From assembly GCA_963727465.1 (NCBI GenBank), contig CAVSGL010000015.1, forward strand, positions 1-64,000: 64,000 nt of DNA, given 5' to 3'. Source of the DNA: VRUE01 sp963727465 (GTDB lineage Bacteria > Actinomycetota > Thermoleophilia > Solirubrobacterales > 70-9). The position numbers and the translations under genes were made by a program. The notes beneath the pieces were generated by a model. The model was given only the letters and a program-made list of their open reading frames with translations, did no database searches and was not told the DNA's origin. Position 1 is the first letter of the stretch, and every line of letters starts with the position of its first letter. Positions 35,196 through 43,360 of the stretch are shown in pieces.

Positions 35196-36320
35196 ATGGC
35201 ATCCGCAAATATCGCCGAACCAGATAAGTCGCTCACGGAGCAAGCGGTTGCCTGGCTCGAAGAGCGCCTGCCTCCGGGCTGGAGCGTTGACGTTGCGGCT
35301 CGAGATCACGATCTGGCCTTGCCCCCGGAGGACCGCAAGCTCTCACTCAAGGGACCCGGCAACTCAAGCGCCGCGATCGCGGTCGAGGAGAGAAGTTCGA
35401 TATCCCCGCGGGGGGTCCTCGAGCTGCTGCCCCAAGTGCGAACCGCCCGCAATATGGGCGCGCATCTCCCCCTCTTGGTCATAGCTCCATGGATCAGCGC
35501 CCGCACCCAGGAGCTGCTCGCCGAACAGGGCCTCAGCTACATCGACATCAGCGGCAACGCCTTGCTGCGCATCGACAATCCCCCTTTCTATCTTCAGACC
35601 GAGGGCTCGAAGCGCAATCCGGCGCCCAGCGAGCGTGGCCGGGCCAAACTGCGCGGCGCCAAAGCAGGCCGTCTGATCCGCCTGCTCGCCGACGTGCGCC
35701 CACCGTACGGGGTCGGCGAGCTTGCTGAGGCCACCGGCCTCGCACCGGGATACGTCTCGCGCCTACTCGATGCTCTGTACGGCGAGGCGCTGATCGAGCG
35801 CTCCCCTCGCGGGCCGGTGGAGAGCGTCGACATCGCCGGGCTCCTGCGCCGATGGGCCAGCTCATATGACGTCTTCGACAGCAACGACACCCGGACGTTC
35901 ATCGCTCGCATCGGCGTGGACGAACTCCTGGCGGATTTGATGGGCAAATCCGCAGATGAAGCGCGGCTGGCCATCACCGGTTCGCTGGCGGCGTCTCGCC
36001 TGGCTCCCGTAACGTCCCCCGCAATGCTGCTTGCCTACTGCGACTTCCCGGCCAAGGTCGCGAGCCGGCTCGATCTGCTCGAAGCAGAAGAGGGCGCGAA
36101 CGTGGTCCTCATGCGGCCTTTCGACCCAGTCGTCTGGAAGCGCTGCTCAATGGAAGGGGGGCTGCGCTTTGTCGCGCCCTCCCAGGTCGCGGTCGACTGC
36201 CTGACGGGCAACGGGCGGATGCCGGCTGAGGGAGAGGCCCTTCTTGAATGGATGCTCGCGCACGAAGACGAGTGGCGGGCTGGATCTCTGCAGGAGCCGC
36301 AAATCCCCAACCGAGCATGA
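35196..36320 (+). CDS. winged-helix AbiEi-like antitoxin/regulator
   Basis: A 374-residue protein. Residues 10-135 look like a restriction-endonuclease-type fold (LTEQAVAWLEERLP, LPLLVIAPWISARTQELLAEQGLSYIDISGN), as in many DNA-linked regulators; catalytic residues are not clear. A winged helix follows at 155-215 (LIRLLADVRPPYGVGELAEATG, YVSRLLDALYGEALIERSPRG). The last 150 residues may bind the partner. The 3' end overlaps the nucleotidyltransferase gene (ATGA). This is the arrangement of type IV AbiE-like toxin-antitoxin systems, with the regulator first. GC content is a little lower than the surroundings. Confidence 0.75.
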   Translation: MASANIAEPDKSLTEQAVAWLEERLPPGWSVDVAARDHDLALPPEDRKLSLKGPGNSSAAIAVEERSSISPRGVLELLPQVRTARNMGAHLPLLVIAPWISARTQELLAEQGLSYIDISGNALLRIDNPPFYLQTEGSKRNPAPSERGRAKLRGAKAGRLIRLLADVRPPYGVGELAEATGLAPGYVSRLLDALYGEALIERSPRGPVESVDIAGLLRRWASSYDVFDSNDTRTFIARIGVDELLADLMGKSADEARLAITGSLAASRLAPVTSPAMLLAYCDFPAKVASRLDLLEAEEGANVVLMRPFDPVVWKRCSMEGGLRFVAPSQVAVDCLTGNGRMPAEGEALLEWMLAHEDEWRAGSLQEPQIPNRA

Positions 36321-37183
36321 CCGCAGTGGATCCGAAGCCTTCAGCCGAGTACGTCGCGGCGCGCCGTGTCCTGCTCGACGCACTGGAGGCCCTGGACGCA
36401 CAGAGCGCCGCCATCGTCCTGGCCGGCGCCCAGGCGATCTATCTGCGCACCGGGCCTTCCAGCCTCGCCATCGCCGAGCACACCACTGACGCCGACCTCG
36501 CGCTGGAGCCGGAAGTCCTGGCAGACGCCCCGGCGCTCGGCGACTTGATGGAGGCTGCCGGATTCGAGCTGGCCGACCTTCAGGGCTCACCCGAGCCTGG
36601 CATATGGCAAAAGGCTGCGCGGATCGGCGGTGCCGAGGTGCTGATTCCGGTAGATCTGATCGTTCCCGCCGGCGTGGCGCCAGCCGGTGGAACCCGTGGC
36701 GCTCGCCTCGGTCCGCACGGCAAACGGGCCGCTCGCAAGGCAGCCGGTCTCGAGGCGGTCCTGGTCGACCACGACGTCATGCGAATCGAAGCCCTCGAGG
36801 CCGGCGACCACCGCAGCGCCCGGGTCAGGGTCGCCGGCGTGGCGGCGCTGCTGGTCGCCAAGACACACAAGCTCAACGACCGGATCGAGAGTGCACGTGC
36901 TGATCGCCTCGACGACAAGGACGCCTCCGACTTGGTCCGACTGATGCAGCGAAGCCGCCCGGAGGACATCGCCGACGACCTGATCGAGCTTCGCGCGCAT
37001 GCGAGCGCCGGGCCGCCCACCGAGTTTGCGATCCAGCGCTTCAACGCCCTGTTCGGCAATAGAGCCGGCAGCGGCATCGAGATGGCCGCGCGCGCTCTGC
37101 GCGAGGCGATGCCCGAGGAGAGGGTCCGAGCCATCTGCCTCGCCTACGCCGGCTCCTTGCGTGCGGCAGTGGGCGAAGCCTAG
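36317..37183 (+). CDS. AbiEii-like nucleotidyltransferase, toxin-like
   Basis: A 288-residue protein. AAIVLAGAQAIYLRTG followed by HTTDADLALEPEV gives the GxxAxxxR...TxDxDL pattern of AbiEii-type nucleotidyltransferases. LLVAKTHKLNDRIES and DDKDASDLVRLMQ resemble the second Lys/Asp helix of that family. The ATG overlaps the preceding stop by 4 nt, so production is coupled to the regulator. It probably modifies RNA or protein by nucleotide transfer; the target is unknown. Its stop overlaps the stop of the convergent HxlR gene. Confidence 0.75.
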   Translation: MTAVDPKPSAEYVAARRVLLDALEALDAQSAAIVLAGAQAIYLRTGPSSLAIAEHTTDADLALEPEVLADAPALGDLMEAAGFELADLQGSPEPGIWQKAARIGGAEVLIPVDLIVPAGVAPAGGTRGARLGPHGKRAARKAAGLEAVLVDHDVMRIEALEAGDHRSARVRVAGVAALLVAKTHKLNDRIESARADRLDDKDASDLVRLMQRSRPEDIADDLIELRAHASAGPPTEFAIQRFNALFGNRAGSGIEMAARALREAMPEERVRAICLAYAGSLRAAVGEA

Positions 37184-37524
37184 GCCGGGACGGCTTCTTC
37201 TTCCAGCAGCCAGCGGGCGCCGTAGCGGCGCATGTCCTCGATCAGCGGCACCAGCGCCTCGCCCTTCTCGGTCAGCTCGTACTCGACCCGGGGCGGCACC
37301 TCGGGGAAGGTGTTGCGGGCGACGATGCCCTCTTCTTCGAGCGCCCGCAGGCGCAGCGAGAGCGTGCGCGGGCTGATCCCCTCCAGCGAGCGCTCGAGCT
37401 CGCAGAACCGCGCGCTGCCGGCCGCCAGGTCGCGGATCACCAGCAGCGTCCACTTGCCGCAGACGACGTCGGCGGTGCGACAGACGGGACAGCGGGAGTT
37501 GCTCTCGGCACTCATCTTCAGCAC
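37180..37524 (-). CDS. HxlR-family regulator
   Basis: A 114-residue HxlR winged helix: CPVCRTADVVCGKWTLLVIRDLAAGSARFCELERSL, then ISPRTLSLRLRALEEEGIVAR and VEYELTEKGEALVPLIEDM. Three Cys near the N-terminus (CPVC, VCGKW) suggest redox or metal sensing. An ATG at 37515 is an alternative start. The CTTCA-N5-TGAAG dyad about 60 bp upstream has the same 5-nt spacing as the operator of the other HxlR gene (9424-9483). No target gene is evident, so autoregulation is likely. Confidence 0.85.
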   Translation of the reverse strand: MLKMSAESNSRCPVCRTADVVCGKWTLLVIRDLAAGSARFCELERSLEGISPRTLSLRLRALEEEGIVARNTFPEVPPRVEYELTEKGEALVPLIEDMRRYGARWLLEEEAVPA

Positions 37525-37581
37525 ATCGGCAGCGAGCCGGATTGGCTTGGATGGCTCGCTACAGCGAGTTTAGCGCCAATG

Positions 37582-37596
37582 CTTCACTTGCTGAAG
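37582..37596. promoter_or_regulatory. probable HxlR operator
   Basis: CTTCA-CTTGC-TGAAG, a perfect 5-bp dyad with 5-nt spacer upstream of the HxlR gene. Confidence 0.45.
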
Positions 37597-37613
37597 TTTT
37601 GGGCCCTGCCGGC

Positions 37614-37660
37614 CCGTCGTCGAGCTTTTCATCGCATGGCGGCGAAAACCTCGACCGCGC
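37614..37660. repeat. family B palindrome, copy 5
   Basis: GTCGTCGAGCTTTTC on the left and GAAAACCTCGACCGCGC (37644-37660) on the right, with ATCGCATGGCG between. It lies 5 bp beyond the stop of the last pilus gene (37666), where a terminator would be expected; no T-tract. Confidence 0.75.
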
Positions 37661-37665
37661 TGGGG

Positions 37666-38577
37666 TCAGACGTGGCCGGTCACGACGAACTCGACGTCGG
37701 TCACCTTGATGCTGTAGCGGTCGCCGTCTTCGCCGTATTCGAAGACCTCGGGAAAGCCGGGTTCGAGTTCGATCAGTTGGCAGCTCTTGCTGGTGCCAGC
37801 CGAGCACTTGCCTTCGCCGAAGACCCCGGTGACCTCCGGAGAGACGACGAAGAGCGGCTTGCGGGTCTTCGGGCTGAGCCCCATGTAGGTGACGACCTGC
37901 TCCTTCTTGCCGGGCAGGGAAACGGTCGGCAGCACGCGCTCGCGCTTCAGCGGCTCGCTCGTCTGCTTGTTCCCTTCCGCCGCGCTGCCCGTGCTGTGGA
38001 CGATCGTCACATCGACGCCGAAGGCGTAGAGGACGCCATGCGGGTGCTTGCCGTCGAGCTTGCCGGCGCCCTTGGTTCCGGCGCCGCCGGTCGAGCCATC
38101 GCCGCCTTCGCCTTCCCCCGAGCCGGTCGTCGTGGTGGTCTTGGTGGTGACGGTCGACTTGCTCGTCTTTTCGACGGTCTTCGAGCTCGAGGTCACGGAG
38201 CTCGAGCCTTCCCCTTCGCCCTTGCCCAGCCGCGCCCCTTCCAGGTTCGGCTTGCCCAGCGAGCGGAAGGGGTCAAGCGGCTTGCGATCGTGCAGGCGCT
38301 TGCGGTAGTCGCGCAGACCCGGCTTCGCCTCGACGACCGTGAGCGAAGCGGTCTGGCGGCTCGAGTGCCTGAGCGCGTCGAGCGCGCCGCTCGCCGCCGG
38401 CGGCAGCGGCGTTTCCGACTTCTGGCCGAGCAGGATCGGCGTCGCCACGATCGCGACGAGGACGAGCACGACAACCGGAAGCAGGCGACGGTCGCGTAGG
38501 TCGTGGTAGAAGTCGGTGACGCCCCCCGGCACCTTCGGCGAGGGCATCTTCAGATCCGGTCCACGGAGTCGCTTCAC
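37666..38577 (-). CDS. PilP-like pilus assembly protein
   Basis: A 303-residue protein with one membrane helix at about 30-50 (LLPVVVLVLVAIVATPILLG) and a long Ser/Thr/Gly-rich linker at 115-170. A globular C-terminal part has VTYMGLSPKTRKPLFVVSP and a Cys pair (KCSAGTSKSC). It is the last gene of the pilM-N-O cluster and overlaps pilO by 4 nt (ATGA), the position of pilP in other bacteria. Sequence similarity to PilP is not obvious, so the call rests on place and topology. An ATG ten codons in is a possible start. Confidence 0.6.
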   Translation of the reverse strand: MKRLRGPDLKMPSPKVPGGVTDFYHDLRDRRLLPVVVLVLVAIVATPILLGQKSETPLPPAASGALDALRHSSRQTASLTVVEAKPGLRDYRKRLHDRKPLDPFRSLGKPNLEGARLGKGEGEGSSSVTSSSKTVEKTSKSTVTTKTTTTTGSGEGEGGDGSTGGAGTKGAGKLDGKHPHGVLYAFGVDVTIVHSTGSAAEGNKQTSEPLKRERVLPTVSLPGKKEQVVTYMGLSPKTRKPLFVVSPEVTGVFGEGKCSAGTSKSCQLIELEPGFPEVFEYGEDGDRYSIKVTDVEFVVTGHV

Positions 38578-39344
38578 GGCGTCCCTCCCGTGGTCGTCGA
38601 CGCCGGCGTCGCGGGCTGTCCGGCGGGACTCGACGGCAAAGCGCCGGCGGTGAGCCCCTCGCCCGGCGGGGTCAGGTAGGTGGTGACCTTGAAGGTCGCG
38701 ACGAGCGCCGAGGAGCTTCCGGCGGATTTGTCGGAGCCGCTGGTGAGGGTGAAGCTGTCGATCGTGAGCAGCCGGCCGGTGACAGTCACCTTCTCGTTCT
38801 GCGTCTTGACCATCGAGTCCAGTCCCGCGATGAAGTCAGCGATCTGGAAGAAGTCGCCTTCGAAGGTCAGCGTGTACGGCATCACCGCCAGGCCGGCCGG
38901 CCCGATCGTCGCGCCCAGCGGCAGCAGCGAGGCGGCCGCCTCGGTCGCCGAGACCGGCGCCCCGGAAGCGCTCGGCGAGGCCGCCGGTTCGCTCGACCCC
39001 CCCTCCGATTCGAGCTGTAGATCCTTGAACGCGACGTGGGCATGGCCGGCGATCCCGTTCACCTGGACCAGCAGCGAGGCGGTTTCGTCGCTCGCCGGCA
39101 CCGCCTTGCCCAGCACGACCAGCTGCTGGTAGTCGACCGGGAAGCGGCGCCTGGCGCGTTCGGCGGTGGCGATTTCCGCCCGGTGCTGGCCCAGGGCCGT
39201 TTCGACGCTTTCCACCTGATCGCCGAGCTTCGCCGCTTCGTCGCGCCTCGGGCTGAGCAGGAGCATCCAGAAGGCAATCGCCAGCGCGGCGACGATCGCT
39301 ATCGCGACAACCGCTCTCGTGTTTGACTTCCCCAGCGCGCCCAT
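38574..39344 (-). CDS. pilO: type IV pilus alignment protein PilO-like
   Basis: A 256-residue protein. It has a short cytoplasmic tail, one membrane helix (about 11-30, AVVAIAIVAALAIAFWMLLL), a coiled coil (31-75) and a ferredoxin-like domain with VLGKAVPASDETASLLVQVNGIA, the PilO pattern. A Pro/Ser-rich insert (118-150) and C-terminal tail are lineage specific. With PilM and PilN it forms the inner-membrane platform of the pilus machine. It starts 6 bp after pilN and overlaps the next gene by ATGA. Confidence 0.8.
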   Translation of the reverse strand: MGALGKSNTRAVVAIAIVAALAIAFWMLLLSPRRDEAAKLGDQVESVETALGQHRAEIATAERARRRFPVDYQQLVVLGKAVPASDETASLLVQVNGIAGHAHVAFKDLQLESEGGSSEPAASPSASGAPVSATEAAASLLPLGATIGPAGLAVMPYTLTFEGDFFQIADFIAGLDSMVKTQNEKVTVTGRLLTIDSFTLTSGSDKSAGSSSALVATFKVTTYLTPPGEGLTAGALPSSPAGQPATPASTTTGGTP

Positions 39345-39350
39345 TGCCGC

Positions 39351-40100
39351 TCAGCCCCCTTCCGCTTCCTTGCCCGAGCTTTCCGAAGCCTCGCTGGAAG
39401 CCACCTGGGCGGCTTCCGGCGCCGCTTCCGGAGCGGGCGCGCCTTCGCCTTCGGCCGGCGGCACCGGGGCCGCGTCGAAGGCGACCACGAGCGAGAACTG
39501 CGTGTCTGCGCCACCGACGGCGCAATCGCCGCTCTTCGAGCTGCCGCTCTCGCCCACCTCTTCGGAAGACTGGACGCCGACTCGGGTCACGCCGTCGATG
39601 TCCTTGAGCGCGATCACGAAGCCGGCCACGCCATCGTGCCCGGAGGCGCAGCCGGACATCGTGAGCGACGGTCCGGAGATACCCGCGAGGGAACTGCCGC
39701 TTCCACCTCCGCCGGAGGCCTCCCCGCCGCTGCTGGCGCTCAGTTCGCTCAGCGAGATGTCGCTCGGCAGGATCAGCGACATTTCGCGCAGCACGCGTTC
39801 CCAGTCGAAGCGGCTGTCGGCAAGGCTCTGCACGGTGGCCACCCGCTGTTCGCTGGCCGCCTGGAAGCTGGTGTAGGCGGACAGCCTGGTGGCGCGGACG
39901 GAGGCGACAGCGTCTTCGCGCTTCAGCCTGGCCAGATCGTCCTTGCTTTCGGAGATCTGGTTGTCGGTCAGGACCAGCATCGTCACGCCGGCGAGCACCG
40001 CGACCAGCGCGCCGAGCACGATGTAGACGAGCGGGCCGGTGCGCAGCGGCGCCTGATCGCCGCGGCGGTCCTCGGGGGGAATCAGGTTGACGGGGCGCAT
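39351..40100 (-). CDS. pilN: type IV pilus assembly protein PilN-like
   Basis: A 249-residue protein with the MRPVNLIPPEDRR N-terminus that docks into PilM, a membrane helix at about 25-48 (GPLVYIVLGALVAVLAGVTMLVL) and a coiled-coil/ferredoxin-like domain (WERVLREMSLILPSDISLSEL). The C-terminal third is rich in Ala, Pro, Glu and Ser. It lies 4 bp after pilM. Glu is often GAA here, as in other secreted or envelope genes of this locus. Confidence 0.82.
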   Translation of the reverse strand: MRPVNLIPPEDRRGDQAPLRTGPLVYIVLGALVAVLAGVTMLVLTDNQISESKDDLARLKREDAVASVRATRLSAYTSFQAASEQRVATVQSLADSRFDWERVLREMSLILPSDISLSELSASSGGEASGGGGSGSSLAGISGPSLTMSGCASGHDGVAGFVIALKDIDGVTRVGVQSSEEVGESGSSKSGDCAVGGADTQFSLVVAFDAAPVPPAEGEGAPAPEAAPEAAQVASSEASESSGKEAEGG

Positions 40101-40104
40101 CTGG

Positions 40105-41190
40105 CTACTGCTCCAGCGCGAGGCCGTAGGGAAGGGTGAGGCGCGCCGCCGCCGCCGCGTCGAGCCCGTCGAGCGCCGCCGGGCGCAGCACCGCGATCGG
40201 CTGCCCGAGGCCGGCTTCCATCCTGCCGGCGAGACCGGGGATCGCGCTGCCGGGCCCGCAGAGGACGATGCGGTCGACCGGCAGAGCCGCCTCCTGAGCG
40301 CCGTAGTAGTCGAGCGAGAGGCGCATCTCGTCGAGCAGCGCGGAGACGCCCTCTTCGAGCGCCCGCCGTACCGCGGCGACCGTCTCGGAATCGCCCTCGA
40401 TCTCCTCCGGCGCCCGCTCGAGCCCGACGTGGGCGAGCCACTGGGTCGCGTGCTCGGAGGTCAGTCCGAGCGAAGCGGCGAGCGCCCCGGTCGGAGCCTC
40501 CAGGCCGGCGTGCGAGACGCGGGTGAACAGGCAGGAGCGTCCCCGGGCAACCGCGAGGTTGGTGACGTCTCCGACGTTGCAGTAGAGGACGGCAGAGCCG
40601 GGACGCTCGGCCCCCTCCGCCGGTTCCGGATCCCCCTCGCCGGCAAGCGCCCGGATCATCCCGAAGGCGGAGAGATCGACGCCGACCGGCTCGAGGCCGG
40701 CGTGGCGGATCGGCTCGACGAAGCTGGAGACCATGTCGCGGCGCGCGGCGACGACGATCACGTCGACCTGCGGCGCCTGGCCCTCCTCAGCGGGAACGCC
40801 GCCGACCACCTGATGCTCGAGCACCGCCTGGTCGAGCGGCATCGGCATCTGCTCCTGCGCCTGGAAGCGGATCGCCGCCTCAAGCTCCTTCGGGTCCTCG
40901 ATCGCCGGCAGGCGCAGGGTGCGCACGACCACGCGCTGGTTGCCGATCCCGAGCCGCACCCGCTTGCCGAGCCTGCGCTCGGCGAACAGCTCCTTCAGCG
41001 TCGCCGCGAGGGCGTCGGGGTCCTCCACCTCTCCCTCGTGGAAGCTGCCGGGCGCCAGCGGCGCGATCGCGGTTTCCTTCAGCTCCGCCGAGCCGTTGAG
41101 GCGAACCTCGGTCGCGGCGACGCTGCGGGCCTCGATGTCGAGCCCGACGACGCTGTCGATCTTCTGCTTGGTGATTCCGCTGAGTCGCAT
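40105..41190 (-). CDS. pilM: type IV pilus actin-like ATPase PilM
   Basis: A 361-residue cytoplasmic FtsA/actin-fold protein. VVGLDIEARSVAATEV is phosphate loop 1, EAAIRFQAQEQMPMPLDQAVLEHQVV the PilM-specific helix, SAVLYCNVGDVTNLAV phosphate loop 2 and VDRIVLCGPGSAIPGL the adenosine site. It links PilB to the PilN-PilO platform. The ATG at 41190 gives the canonical length; a longer frame upstream is unlike the family. First of the pilM-N-O-P group. Confidence 0.88.
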   Translation of the reverse strand: MRLSGITKQKIDSVVGLDIEARSVAATEVRLNGSAELKETAIAPLAPGSFHEGEVEDPDALAATLKELFAERRLGKRVRLGIGNQRVVVRTLRLPAIEDPKELEAAIRFQAQEQMPMPLDQAVLEHQVVGGVPAEEGQAPQVDVIVVAARRDMVSSFVEPIRHAGLEPVGVDLSAFGMIRALAGEGDPEPAEGAERPGSAVLYCNVGDVTNLAVARGRSCLFTRVSHAGLEAPTGALAASLGLTSEHATQWLAHVGLERAPEEIEGDSETVAAVRRALEEGVSALLDEMRLSLDYYGAQEAALPVDRIVLCGPGSAIPGLAGRMEAGLGQPIAVLRPAALDGLDAAAAARLTLPYGLALEQ

Positions 41191-41304
41191 GGAGAGGCGG
41201 GCATCTGGAGCGTCTCGGGGCGCCCGCCCTCTCTGCATCGACAAGAAGGCCGCCGACCTTTCGCCCTGCAACTACTCATTTCTAGGAGAACCTGGACGGA
41301 ACTA

Positions 41305-42486
41305 CTACTCGGCCGGGCAGCTGGGCACGCCGCCGTCGCCGCCGACCCGTTCCGCGTCGACGATCAGCTGTTCCGCGGTCGCCGCGGAGATCGCCTTGCC
41401 GCTCTGGGCCTCGAGCTCGGCGACGAAGGCGCCGAGCTTGCCTTCCGCGCTCGCCGAGCCCTCTTCTTCGCTCGCGTGCCGCAGCTTCGCTTCGAGGCTG
41501 TTGGCGATGCCGTGCGGGAGGCCCGCGCCTGCGACCGCTTCGCGCAGGCCGGCGATCGTCAGCCGCGGATCGCCGAACATCTGCACGCGGTCGTTCGGGT
41601 AGCCCTCGGTCACGTAGACGTTGCCGAGCGGGTCGGCGCCCACGCCGGCCGCATACTGGAACTGGCCGTCGCCGGAGCCGAGGCTGCCCCACTCGCCGAC
41701 GAAGGCACCGGAGGAGTCGAACTGCTCGATACGGCTGTTGTTCGTGTCGGCGACGTAGATCTCGCCGCTGGGCCCGGCGGCGATCCCGCGCGGTGAGTTG
41801 AACTGACCGTCGGCCGAGCCGAAACCGCCCCACTTGCGGACGAAGGCACCGGACGGGCCGAACTGCTGAACCCGGTTGTTGAAGGTGTCGACGACGTAGA
41901 CGTCGCCGGAAGGCCCGACGGCGAGCGCGAAGGGCGTGTGGAACTGCCCGTTGCCCGAGCCGGATCGACCCCACCAGGCGACGAAGTTGCCGGCCGCGTC
42001 GAACTTCTGGATGCGGTCGTTGTCGGTGTCGGCGACGTAGACGCCGCCCTCCGCATCGACCGCGACCGAGAACGGCAGCCTGAACTGTCCCGGGCCCGAG
42101 CCGAAGCCTCCCCAGGCGCGGATGAAATTCCCCGCCGGACCGAATACCTCGATCCGGTCGTTGCCGGTGTCGGCGACGTAGAGGTCGCCCGTGGGGCCGA
42201 TCGCGACGCCGAGCGGCGAGCTGAGCTGCCCGGCGCCCGCTCCGAACGTCCCCCAGCCCGCCTCGAACCGGTGGCACGGCCCGAAGACCTGAATGCGGTT
42301 GTTGAAGCTGTCGGCGACGTAGACGTCGCCCTGCCCGTCGGCGGCGATCCCCGCCGGCGATTCGAATTGACTCTCGCCCGACCCCTGTTCGCCCCAGGTC
42401 GCGAGGAAGCCGAAATCGGCCCGGGCAAGCGGGGCGCAGACGAGCGTGACGAGGACGGCGCAGGCTACGAGCAGGGAGCGCATCAT
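41305..42486 (-). CDS. secreted NHL-repeat beta-propeller protein
   Basis: A 393-residue protein: signal peptide at 1-22 (LLVACAVLVTLVCAPLARA) followed by six NHL repeats of about 47 residues, each with a core like GDVYVADTxNNRIQxF and WGGFGSGxGQF spacers, enough for one six-bladed propeller. A C-terminal helical region (about 310-393) has a possible Ca or Cys end (PSCPAE). NHL propellers bind proteins or glycans. It lies between pilD and pilM, so a surface or pilus-associated role is likely. Two adjacent ATGs (42486, 42483) are possible starts. Confidence 0.8.
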   Translation of the reverse strand: MMRSLLVACAVLVTLVCAPLARADFGFLATWGEQGSGESQFESPAGIAADGQGDVYVADSFNNRIQVFGPCHRFEAGWGTFGAGAGQLSSPLGVAIGPTGDLYVADTGNDRIEVFGPAGNFIRAWGGFGSGPGQFRLPFSVAVDAEGGVYVADTDNDRIQKFDAAGNFVAWWGRSGSGNGQFHTPFALAVGPSGDVYVVDTFNNRVQQFGPSGAFVRKWGGFGSADGQFNSPRGIAAGPSGEIYVADTNNSRIEQFDSSGAFVGEWGSLGSGDGQFQYAAGVGADPLGNVYVTEGYPNDRVQMFGDPRLTIAGLREAVAGAGLPHGIANSLEAKLRHASEEEGSASAEGKLGAFVAELEAQSGKAISAATAEQLIVDAERVGGDGGVPSCPAE

Positions 42487-42604
42487 TGGACGATCATCGA
42501 CTCGCCGCCGGGGCCCCGTTTCCACCATCCGTCCTCTTTAGCCGAATATCTCAATCCAATGGACGAGAACCCGGTAGGGAAACGCGATGCGACCCTGCGC
42601 CGGG

Positions 42605-43357
42605 TCAGAACGTGCCCAGGTACCAGTCGACGAGCTGATCGCCGGCGAGCAGGCCGACGACCCCGCCGAGGGCGAGGAAGGGGCCGAAGGGGATCGCCCG
42701 CTTGCGCGCCGCCGCGCCCTCGCGGGCGATCATCGCCAGGCCGACCAGGGCGCCGGCGAGCAGCGCGACGAGGATCGCGGGCGCCACGTTGCGGCCGAGG
42801 AAGACGCCCATCGTCGCCGCCAGCTTGACGTCGCCGAGACCCATCCCCTTCGGGTAGGCGAGCGCCGCGGCGAACAGCACGCCCCCCGCCGCGGTGGCGG
42901 CGATCGCCCGCTCGGGCAAGCTGCCCGGGTCGCCCGCGGCGGCGACCGCCGCGCCGAGGAGCGCGCCGACGAGCAGGATCTTGTTGGGGATGATCCGCCG
43001 CTCGAGATCGGTCAGCGTGATCGCCGTCAGCATCGTCACGAAGACAAGGCCGAGCACCACCTCCCACGGTTCGTCCCAGAAGACAAGGGTCGTGGTCGCG
43101 TAGAGCGCCCCCAGCGTCAGCTCGGTCAGCGGGTAGCGGGCGGAGATCGGCTCGCCGCAACAGCGCGCCCGCCCGCGCAGCAGCAGCCAGGAGACGACCG
43201 GCACGTTGTCGTAGGCGGCGATCTGGCTGCCGCAACGGGGGCAGCGCGAGCGCGGCCCGACGATCGATTCGCCCCGCGGCACCCGGTGCGCGACCACGGT
43301 GACGAAGCTGCCGGCGAGGAGCCCTCCAAGGAAGGCAAGCACCGCGGCGGCGGCCAC
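42605..43357 (-). CDS. pilD: prepilin peptidase/N-methyltransferase
   Basis: A 250-residue membrane aspartyl protease that cleaves the leader of prepilins and methylates the new N-terminus. The cytoplasmic zinc site has CPRCG and RCCGEPIS. The two catalytic aspartates are in LTDLERRIIPN and GMGLGDVKLA. About seven membrane helices. The start ATG or GTG at 43357 is 3 bp after the stop of the pilV-like gene. It processes the pilins encoded just upstream. Confidence 0.92.
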   Translation of the reverse strand: MAAAAVLAFLGGLLAGSFVTVVAHRVPRGESIVGPRSRCPRCGSQIAAYDNVPVVSWLLLRGRARCCGEPISARYPLTELTLGALYATTTLVFWDEPWEVVLGLVFVTMLTAITLTDLERRIIPNKILLVGALLGAAVAAAGDPGSLPERAIAATAAGGVLFAAALAYPKGMGLGDVKLAATMGVFLGRNVAPAILVALLAGALVGLAMIAREGAAARKRAIPFGPFLALGGVVGLLAGDQLVDWYLGTF

Positions 43358-43360
43358 CTG

